From NCBI RefSeq assembly GCF_021495345.1, contig NZ_CP099397.1, forward strand, positions 620,001 through 684,000: a DNA stretch of 64,000 bases. Reading direction: 5' to 3'. Below are positions 57,872 to 64,000 of the stretch, piece after piece. How positions within the stretch are numbered: position 1 is the stretch's first letter; every line of letters begins with the position of its first letter. Origin of the DNA: Pseudomonas hydrolytica (GTDB taxonomy: Bacteria > Pseudomonadota > Gammaproteobacteria > Pseudomonadales > Pseudomonadaceae). The position numbers were made by a program, and so were the translations under genes. The notes beneath the pieces were generated by a model. The model had not been told where the DNA came from, did no database searches, and worked only from the letters and a program-made list of their open reading frames with translations.

Positions 57872-58767
57872 TGCTCAGTCACCTGCGATTCTGGCGCGAG
57901 CGCGGTTGGGCGCCGATCTCCGCCGCCGACTATGCCGATGCCTGGGCCAACTTCGGCGGCAGCGTCGCCACCCATCCCGAGGTGGTGGCGCGCCTGGCCG
58001 ATCTGGCCGGGATTCCCGTGCGTTATCTGGGCTGGCTGGCCGACGGTCAGCTGCAGGCGGCGATGCCCACCTGGGGGCGGCATCTGGCGCTGTCCAAGGA
58101 CGTACTGAAGCAGCAGGGCCGGCGCGGCCTGTTCGACCTGGGCAATGCCGAGGTGATTCTGCCCATAGCCCAGAATGTGAAAGTGGCGGTGCAGCACCGC
58201 ATGCGTTACGTATCCGAGCTCAATGCGGCGCAGATCAGCTCGCTGCGCGAACAGCCGGAGGGTCTGGCGCTGGCGCGCGAGCCGGAGCAGTACAGCAAGA
58301 AGTTCCGCTACAACCAGCGCCGCGAGCAGCGTCTGCTGGAGGAGGCGGGCGGGGTGATCCGGCCGATGCTGGAGCTGACGGCGCAGGAGCAGGCGCGCAT
58401 CTATGCCGATCTGTTCCAGCGCCGCTGGGGCTTCGAGGCCACCGGCAAGGCTCACTTGGCGGAAGTGTTTACCCGGCTGCGCAACTTCATGACCGGCTCG
58501 CTGATCTACCTGAACGACGAGCCGGTGGCGATCCAGGTGCTCTACCGGGTCGAGGCGCCGCGGTGGGTCAGCCTGGAGTACATCAACGGCGGGGTCGACC
58601 CGCAGCAGCGCGAGTTCAGCCCCGGCAGCGTGCTCAGCTTCGTCAACACGCAGAGCGAGTGGGAGCAGGCGCGTGCGCTGGGCAAGCCTTTGCGCTATTC
58701 CTTCGGACGCGCCGACCGCGAATACAAGGATCGCTGGTGCCACCGGGTGCCGGTCTACCAGGTCTGA
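57871..58767 (+). CDS. Mig-14-family protein
   Basis: 298 aa with a GNAT-like acyltransferase fold. The segment KFRYNQRREQRLLEEAGG and the later YSFGRADREYKDRWCHRVPVYQV fit Mig-14, which in Salmonella and P. aeruginosa (PA5003) contributes to resistance against antimicrobial peptides. The biochemical reaction is unknown; transfer of an acyl or aminoacyl group to envelope material is plausible. It shares a base with msbA and sits 4 bp before dnpA, which places it in LPS export and modification. Confidence 0.82.
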   Translation: MLSHLRFWRERGWAPISAADYADAWANFGGSVATHPEVVARLADLAGIPVRYLGWLADGQLQAAMPTWGRHLALSKDVLKQQGRRGLFDLGNAEVILPIAQNVKVAVQHRMRYVSELNAAQISSLREQPEGLALAREPEQYSKKFRYNQRREQRLLEEAGGVIRPMLELTAQEQARIYADLFQRRWGFEATGKAHLAEVFTRLRNFMTGSLIYLNDEPVAIQVLYRVEAPRWVSLEYINGGVDPQQREFSPGSVLSFVNTQSEWEQARALGKPLRYSFGRADREYKDRWCHRVPVYQV

Positions 58768-58771
58768 GGCC

Positions 58772-60160
58772 ATGAACGGACGCAAGCAGCAACTGCTCAA
58801 GCGCCACCGGCGCAACAAGCGCATCGCCCTATTGGGGGCGCTGCCGGTGCTGGTATTGCTGGGGGTATTGGTCGCCTGGTGGTTGCCGCCGCTGCTCCTG
58901 GTGCTGGGCTGGGTGGCGCATGAGGCCTGGTTCGCCGATCACCTGTTCTATTCGCCGCGCGACGATTACCGCTACGACTTCCCCGCGGATTGCCTGAGCG
59001 TCCCGGCGCGGCTGGAACAGGGTGTGTTGCGCGTCGATGCCGAGCTGGATGGTCATGACACCCTGATTCTCGAACTGCGGCTCGAAGCCACCTGGCTGGG
59101 GCGCTGGCTCGACCCCCATGTCCTGTTCGGCGGCGACCGCCAGGATTTCGAGCGTGGCGTGGCCGGGCGGCGCTATCTCAATCTCTCCGGGCAGAAGGTC
59201 GATGGCCTGGCCCTCGTGCCGCGTTTCTGTCGCATCCATGGCGAGCCGCGCCTGCATGCCATGCGCAACCCGGATTACGCCGGGCAACGTCTGCTGATCG
59301 TCGCGCCGCATGCCGATGACGCCGAGCTGGCGGCCTTCGGCCTCTACAGCCGGGCGGCCGAGGTCGCCATCGTCACCCTGACCCAGGGCGAGATCGAGGC
59401 TGAGCATTACCAGCGCCTGGGCCTGGAAAAGGCCGCCGCTGCGCGTCTCAAGGGCCGTCTGCGCGCCTGGGACAGCCTGGCCGCGCCGCTCTGGGGCGGG
59501 GTTTCGCAGGCGCGCTGCGTGCAGCTTGGCTACTACTGCCTGCAGCTGCCCGCCATGGCCGCGGCTCCCGAACAGCCCTTCGCCTCGCGCGAATCCGGCG
59601 AGAGCGATATCCGCAGCGTGCGCCAGTACAACCCGCTGACGCTGCCGGCCGATGACGATGGCCTGCCCACCTGGCGCAATCTGGTCGCCGATCTGGGGGC
59701 CGTGCTCGAGCACTTCCGCCCGGAAGTGGTGTTGACCCCGCACCCCGAGCTCGACCCGCATCACGACCACGTCGCCAGCACCCAGGCGCTGCTCGAGGCC
59801 GTGGCCGCCTGCGCCTGGCAGCCGCAGACGCTGCTGCTGTATGCCAATCACCTGCATGACAACGACCGCTGGCCCATGGGCCCGGCGGGCAACGGCATCG
59901 CCCTGCCGCCGGCGATCACGGCGCTGCCGGCCGATCGTCTGTGGAGCCCCGTGCTCGATGCCGAGCAGCAGCTGGACAAGGCCATGGCCCTGGCGCTGCA
60001 GCACGACCTGCAAGGGCCGCTGCCGCTGAAGAAGCGCCTGCGCCGCTCGATCCAGCGCCTGCTGGCCGGGCGACGCTGGCCGGCCAGCGGAGAGGACGAG
60101 TTCTTCCGCAAGGCGGTGCGCCGCCATGAGCTGTTCTGGGTACGCCCCATCGGTCGCTGA
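58772..60160 (+). CDS. dnpA: PIG-L-family de-N-acetylase, DnpA-like
   Basis: A 462-aa membrane-anchored protein with hydrophobic helices at about 19-50. Zinc-site motifs of the PIG-L/LmbE family are PHADDAE (H180, D182, D183) and DPHHDH (residues 328-333). P. aeruginosa DnpA (PA5002) affects persister formation after fluoroquinolone exposure; its natural substrate is probably an LPS-core or lipid-linked amino sugar. The ATG at 58772 follows GAGG and lies 4 bp after mig-14. A longer in-frame start at 58673 is rejected because it would overlap the conserved mig-14 end. Confidence 0.85.
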   Translation: MNGRKQQLLKRHRRNKRIALLGALPVLVLLGVLVAWWLPPLLLVLGWVAHEAWFADHLFYSPRDDYRYDFPADCLSVPARLEQGVLRVDAELDGHDTLILELRLEATWLGRWLDPHVLFGGDRQDFERGVAGRRYLNLSGQKVDGLALVPRFCRIHGEPRLHAMRNPDYAGQRLLIVAPHADDAELAAFGLYSRAAEVAIVTLTQGEIEAEHYQRLGLEKAAAARLKGRLRAWDSLAAPLWGGVSQARCVQLGYYCLQLPAMAAAPEQPFASRESGESDIRSVRQYNPLTLPADDDGLPTWRNLVADLGAVLEHFRPEVVLTPHPELDPHHDHVASTQALLEAVAACAWQPQTLLLYANHLHDNDRWPMGPAGNGIALPPAITALPADRLWSPVLDAEQQLDKAMALALQHDLQGPLPLKKRLRRSIQRLLAGRRWPASGEDEFFRKAVRRHELFWVRPIGR

Positions 60161-60221
60161 ACCAGCGCCTTCGAACCCCTATGTTATGATCCGCGACGAT
60201 TTCGTCGCCCCCGGAGCCTTC

Positions 60222-61643
60222 ATGAAGCTGACCCTGCCCCGTTACGACCAAGCCCCCGTTCTGGTGGTGGGCGACGTCATGCTCGACCGCTACTGGCATG
60301 GCGGCACCTCGCGCATCTCGCCGGAGGCGCCGGTGCCGGTGGTGCGCGTCGAACAGATCGAGGACCGTCCGGGCGGTGCGGCCAACGTCGCGCTGAACAT
60401 CGCCGCGCTCGGCGCGCCGGCGCTGCTGGTGGGCGTGACCGGTGAGGACGAGGCCGCCGACAGCCTCACCGACAGCCTGGCTGCCGCTGGCGTCGAGGCG
60501 CATTTCCAGCGCATCGAGGATCAGCCGACCATCGTCAAGCTGCGCGTCATGAGCCGGCACCAGCAATTGCTGCGCATGGATTTCGAAGAGCCCTTCAATA
60601 CCGATGCCGCGGCCATGGCGCGCGAGGTCGAGGCGCTGCTCGCCGGGGTCAAGGTGCTGGTGCTCTCGGACTACGGCAAGGGCGCGCTGCAAAACCATCA
60701 GGTGCTAATCCAGGCCGCGCGCAAGAAGGGCATTCCGGTGCTGGCCGACCCCAAGGGCAAGGACTTCTCCATCTACCGCGGCGCCAGCCTGATCACCCCC
60801 AATCTGCACGAGTTCGAAACCATAGTCGGCGGCTGTGCCGATGAGGCCGAGCTGGTCAGCAAGGGCGCCAAGCTGATGCGCGAACTGGAACTGGGTGCGC
60901 TGCTGGTGACCCGCGGCGAGCATGGCATGACCCTGCTGCGCCCGGAGCACGCGCCGCTGCACCTGCCGGCGCGCGCCCGTGAGGTGTTCGACGTCACTGG
61001 TGCCGGTGATACGGTGATCTCCACCCTGGCCGCTTCCATCGCGGCTGGCGAAGAGCTGCCAAATGCCGTGGCATTGGCCAACCTGGCCGCCGGTATCGTG
61101 GTCGGCAAGCTGGGCACGGCCGCCATCAGCGCCCCCGAACTGCGCCGTGCGGTACAGCGCGAGGAAGGCTCCGAACGCGGCGTGCTGAGCCTGGACCAAT
61201 TGCTGATCGCCATCGAGGACGCCCGCGCCCACGGCGAGAAGATCGTCTTCACCAACGGCTGCTTCGACATCCTCCACGCCGGTCACGTGACCTATCTGGA
61301 GCAGGCCCGCGCCCAGGGCGACCGTCTGATCGTGGCGATCAACGATGACGCCTCGGTCAGCCGCCTGAAAGGCCCGGGCCGGCCGATCAATGCCGTCGAC
61401 CGGCGCATGGCGGTGCTCGCCGGCCTCGGCGCGGTGGACTGGGTGGTGAGCTTCGGCGAGGACACTCCCGAGCGCCTGCTCAAGCAGGTGCAGCCGGATG
61501 TGCTGGTCAAGGGCGGCGACTACGGCATCGACCAGGTGGTCGGCGCCGATATCGTCCAGGCCTATGGCGGCGAAGTGCGCGTGCTCGGTCTGGTGGAAAA
61601 CAGCTCCACCACCGCCATCGTCGAGAAAATTCGCAACAAGTAG
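60222..61643 (+). CDS. hldE: Bifunctional D-heptose-7-P kinase / D-heptose-1-P adenylyltransferase
   Basis: 473 aa. Makes ADP-D-glycero-beta-D-manno-heptose in two steps of the ADP-heptose pathway, feeding WaaC and WaaF. The N-terminal ribokinase-type domain (about 1-318) has [13 protein letters not shown] and the catalytic DVTGAGDTV near 258-266. The C-terminal cytidylyltransferase-like domain (about 340-473) has [14 protein letters not shown]. The ATG at 60222 has GGAG upstream; 32 further in-frame codons overlap dnpA and are rejected. Probably has its own promoter within 60161-60221 (TATGAT-like box near 60184). Confidence 0.97.
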   Translation: MKLTLPRYDQAPVLVVGDVMLDRYWHGGTSRISPEAPVPVVRVEQIEDRPGGAANVALNIAALGAPALLVGVTGEDEAADSLTDSLAAAGVEAHFQRIEDQPTIVKLRVMSRHQQLLRMDFEEPFNTDAAAMAREVEALLAGVKVLVLSDYGKGALQNHQVLIQAARKKGIPVLADPKGKDFSIYRGASLITPNLHEFETIVGGCADEAELVSKGAKLMRELELGALLVTRGEHGMTLLRPEHAPLHLPARAREVFDVTGAGDTVISTLAASIAAGEELPNAVALANLAAGIVVGKLGTAAISAPELRRAVQREEGSERGVLSLDQLLIAIEDARAHGEKIVFTNGCFDILHAGHVTYLEQARAQGDRLIVAINDDASVSRLKGPGRPINAVDRRMAVLAGLGAVDWVVSFGEDTPERLLKQVQPDVLVKGGDYGIDQVVGADIVQAYGGEVRVLGLVENSSTTAIVEKIRNK

Positions 61644-61793
61644 CGCCCCTTTGCGATGGGCTCGGTGCCTAGCCGGCCGATGAGCCTGAGTCTGCCTTGA
61701 CCCGATTGCCGTCCGGCGGCGGCTTGAGGGTCATAGGCGCTCGCCGGCTGGCGGCGCATCATCGTTGGCATCCCTCATGTGGAGTGAGATGCC

Positions 61794-63074
61794 ATGACCG
61801 TCGATGTACAGGGCCAGGCCCTGAGCATGCTGAGCAAGCTGGCCCAGGCCGACTGGCCAGACCGCCTCAAGCTGCGCAAACCCTTCGAGAAACTCGTCTA
61901 CAACGGCAGCCGCGCCAGCTTTCGCCTGGCTGCCGGGCGTGCAGCCAGCAAGCCGCGTCAGGCGCGCCCGGCGGCTGACGATCTGTTCGACCTGTCATTG
62001 AGCGACGAGCAGCAGATGCTGGTGGAGATGCTTCAGGGCTTTGCCTTGGAAGTGCTACGCCCCGCTTCGCACGAGGCCGATGCCCAGGCGCGGGTGCCGG
62101 CTGCGCTGATCAATCAGGCCCGCGAGCTGGGCCTGGCCCACTACGGCGTCGGCGAGGCGCAGGGTGGACTGGCCGGCGAGCGCACCGTGCTGAGCAATGC
62201 GCTGATCGCCGAAAGCCTGGCCCAGGGCGACTTCTCCCTGGCCGCCGCGTTGCTGCTGCCGCTGTCGGCGGCCAACTGCATCCGCCGTTGGGGCTCGCCG
62301 GCGCAGCAGGCGGCCTGGCTGCCGGCCTTCGTCAGTGAGGCGGGCGCCGATGCCTTCGCCTTGGCGGTAAGCGAACCGGGTGTGCTGAGCGATCCGGGAC
62401 GGCCCGCCACCCGTGCACGCAAGCGTGGCAAGCACTACCTGCTCGATGGCGAGAAAGCCCTGGTGCTCGGCGGGCTGGAAGCCAGCCGGTTGATCGTCAG
62501 CGCCCAGGCCGGCGACGGGCCGGGGCTGTTCATCGTCGATGCGACGAGCAAGGGCATCAGCCGGCGCGCCGAACCGGGCATGGGGCTCAGGGCCTGCGGC
62601 TTGGCGCGCGTGCGCCTCAAGGGCGTCAAGGTGCCGGCCGAGCGCCGCCTGGCAGCGGCCGATTTCGATTTTCAGGCCTTTCTCGATCACTCCGCGCTGG
62701 CCCTCTGCGCCCTCGCTGTCGGTACCGCGCAGGCGGCCCTGGATTACGTCACCACCTACTGCAACGAGCGCCAGGCCTTCGGCGAGCCCATCAGCCATCG
62801 CCAGGGCGTGGCCTTCATGGTCGCCGACATCGCCATCGAACTGGATGCCATGCGCCTGCTGCTCTGGCGCGCCTGCACCCGCGCCGAGGCCGGCTTGCCG
62901 TTCCGGCGCGAAGCCTACCTGGCGCGCCTGTTCTGCGCGGAGAAGGCGATGAAGATCGGCTCCGATGCGGTGCAGCTGCTCGGCGGCCATGGTTTTACCC
63001 AGGAACATCCGGTCGAGCGCTGGTATCGCGATCTGCGCAGCGTGGCCGTTCTGGCCGGCGGCCTTCATCTCTAG
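61794..63074 (+). CDS. Acyl-CoA dehydrogenase-like protein lacking the usual catalytic Glu
   Basis: A 426-aa ACAD-fold protein (PA4995-like). A 65-residue N-terminal extension precedes the helical domain (LFDLSLSDEQQMLVEMLQGFA). The FAD-side arginine motif is in CNERQAFGEPISHRQGVAF and GHGFTQEHPVERWYRD is intact. Where normal enzymes have IYEGT, this one reads VLAGG, with Ala421 in place of the catalytic Glu, and the chain ends four residues after the second Gly. The middle beta domain motif is also loose (AVSEPGVLSDPGRPA). GGAGTGAG lies upstream of the ATG. It probably pairs with the next gene, 13 bp downstream. Confidence 0.85.
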   Translation: MTVDVQGQALSMLSKLAQADWPDRLKLRKPFEKLVYNGSRASFRLAAGRAASKPRQARPAADDLFDLSLSDEQQMLVEMLQGFALEVLRPASHEADAQARVPAALINQARELGLAHYGVGEAQGGLAGERTVLSNALIAESLAQGDFSLAAALLLPLSAANCIRRWGSPAQQAAWLPAFVSEAGADAFALAVSEPGVLSDPGRPATRARKRGKHYLLDGEKALVLGGLEASRLIVSAQAGDGPGLFIVDATSKGISRRAEPGMGLRACGLARVRLKGVKVPAERRLAAADFDFQAFLDHSALALCALAVGTAQAALDYVTTYCNERQAFGEPISHRQGVAFMVADIAIELDAMRLLLWRACTRAEAGLPFRREAYLARLFCAEKAMKIGSDAVQLLGGHGFTQEHPVERWYRDLRSVAVLAGGLHL

Positions 63075-63087
63075 CAGGCAGGCAACC

Positions 63088-64000
63088 ATGAATCTGGAAA
63101 CCCCGAAGAAATTCCGCGGCCTGCAGCAGCAGGCGCAGCAAGTGGCCAGGCATTATTTCCGGCCGATCTCGCGCAAGTACGACAAGGCCGAGCACGCCTA
63201 TCCCAAGGAGCTGGATCTGCTCGCCGCGTTGCTCGACGGCATGAACGAAGGCTCGCCCGATGCCGTCGGCGCCGGTTCGGCGAGCAAGCGCGGCGCTGCC
63301 CGTGAACAGCAGGACGGCATCAAGAACGGCGGCAACCTGGCGGCGCTGCTCGGTGTGATGGAGCTGTGCTGGGGCGATGTCGGCCTGCTGCTGGCCATGC
63401 CGCGCCAGGGCCTGGGCAACGCGGCCATTGCCGCGGTGGCCAACGACGAGCAACTGGCGCGCTTCGGCAAGACCTGGGCGGCTATGGCCATTACCGAGCC
63501 GGGCTGTGGCTCGGATTCGGCGGCGATCCGCACCACGGCGGTGAAGGATGGCGATCACTACGTGATCAACGGCGAGAAGATCTACGTCACCTCGGGGGAG
63601 CGTGCCGATGCCGTGGTGGTCTGGGCCAGCCTCGACCGCAGCCTGGGGCGCGCGGCGATCAAGTCCTTCGTGGTGGAGAAGGGTACGCCGGGCATGACGG
63701 TGACCCGTCTGGAGAAGAAGCTGGGTATCAAGGCGTCGGACACCGCCTCGATCAGCTTCAGCGACTGCCGGGTACCGGCGGCCAACCTGCTGGGCAACGC
63801 CGAAATCGACGTACAGAAGGGCTTTGCCGGGGTCATGGAGACCTTCGACAACACCCGGCCGCTGGTCGCCGGCATGGCGGTCGGCGTGGCCCGCGCGGCG
63901 CTGGAGCGTACCCGCGAGCTGCTGAGCAAGGCCGGTTGCCGCTTCGATTACGCCAGGCCGCTGCTCAGCGTCACCCATGCCGAGGCCACCCTGTACCGGC
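63088..64000 (+). CDS. Acyl-CoA dehydrogenase, 3' end cut by window
   Basis: The first 304 codons of an ACAD (PA4994-like) run to the window edge. The FAD/substrate motif MAITEPGCGSDSAAIRT (near residue 134) and KIYVTSGERAD are standard, so this half binds flavin normally. The catalytic Glu region lies beyond the window. It starts 13 bp after the preceding ACAD-like gene, with AGGCAGG upstream, so a two-subunit enzyme or a shared beta-oxidation step is likely. Substrate unknown. Confidence 0.88.
   Translation, partial: MNLETPKKFRGLQQQAQQVARHYFRPISRKYDKAEHAYPKELDLLAALLDGMNEGSPDAVGAGSASKRGAAREQQDGIKNGGNLAALLGVMELCWGDVGLLLAMPRQGLGNAAIAAVANDEQLARFGKTWAAMAITEPGCGSDSAAIRTTAVKDGDHYVINGEKIYVTSGERADAVVVWASLDRSLGRAAIKSFVVEKGTPGMTVTRLEKKLGIKASDTASISFSDCRVPAANLLGNAEIDVQKGFAGVMETFDNTRPLVAGMAVGVARAALERTRELLSKAGCRFDYARPLLSVTHAEATLYR

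Overview
The window is chromosomal DNA of a Pseudomonas, probably of the P. mendocina/oleovorans/alcaligenes side of the genus. It is GC-rich and densely coding. Its gene order closely follows the P. aeruginosa PAO1 stretch from gltB (PA5036) down to the paired acyl-CoA dehydrogenases (PA4995/PA4994). That comparison is from memory; no search was run. I saw no rRNA, tRNA, CRISPR array, insertion sequence or prophage.

Layout. (1) 0-8 kb, + strand: gltB-gltD (GOGAT), a strong terminator, hemE, and an orphan ParA-type ATPase. (2) 8-23.2 kb, mostly - strand: tandem-domain universal stress protein, hotdog thioesterase, thioredoxin 2, SLC13 permease, SelO, MscK-like channel, NhaP2-type antiporter, a large acyl-CoA dehydrogenase, and a nitronate monooxygenase/MFS pair divergent from a LysR regulator. 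(3) 23.3-30.8 kb: LysR regulator, RlmJ, an HD-GYP phosphodiesterase, a YjfB-like small protein, MsrA, a DipA-like PAS/GAF/GGDEF/EAL protein and a small exported protein. (4) 31-35.6 kb, - strand: aceE-aceF, with a terminator downstream and two palindromic operator-like sites upstream. (5) 35.9-53.8 kb, + strand: glnE, ilvE, then the lipopolysaccharide (LPS) core cluster: waaF, waaC, waaG, waaP, a GT9-like gene, three more WaaP/InaA-type kinase-fold genes, a carbamoyltransferase, wapH, two glycosyltransferase-like genes and a wapR-like gene. (6) 53.7-61.6 kb: a convergent kinase-like gene, waaL, then msbA, mig-14-like, dnpA-like and hldE. (7) 61.8-64 kb: two acyl-CoA dehydrogenases, the second cut by the window edge.

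Working together: HldE makes the ADP-heptose used by WaaC and WaaF. WaaG, WapH, WapR and the unnamed transferases extend the outer core. WaaP and its relatives phosphorylate core sugars, and the NodU-type enzyme carbamoylates heptose. MsbA flips lipid A-core and WaaL ligates O antigen. Most of these genes overlap or touch, so translation is probably coupled.

Most interesting points: a six-domain set of kinase folds in which two proteins have lost the catalytic-loop Asp; an in-gene tandem duplication of a lipoyl domain in aceF; twin 15-bp palindromes in front of aceE; a lower-GC segment (about 50.4-56 kb, plus the GT9-like gene) that looks exchanged; and an acyl-CoA dehydrogenase with Ala where the catalytic Glu normally sits.
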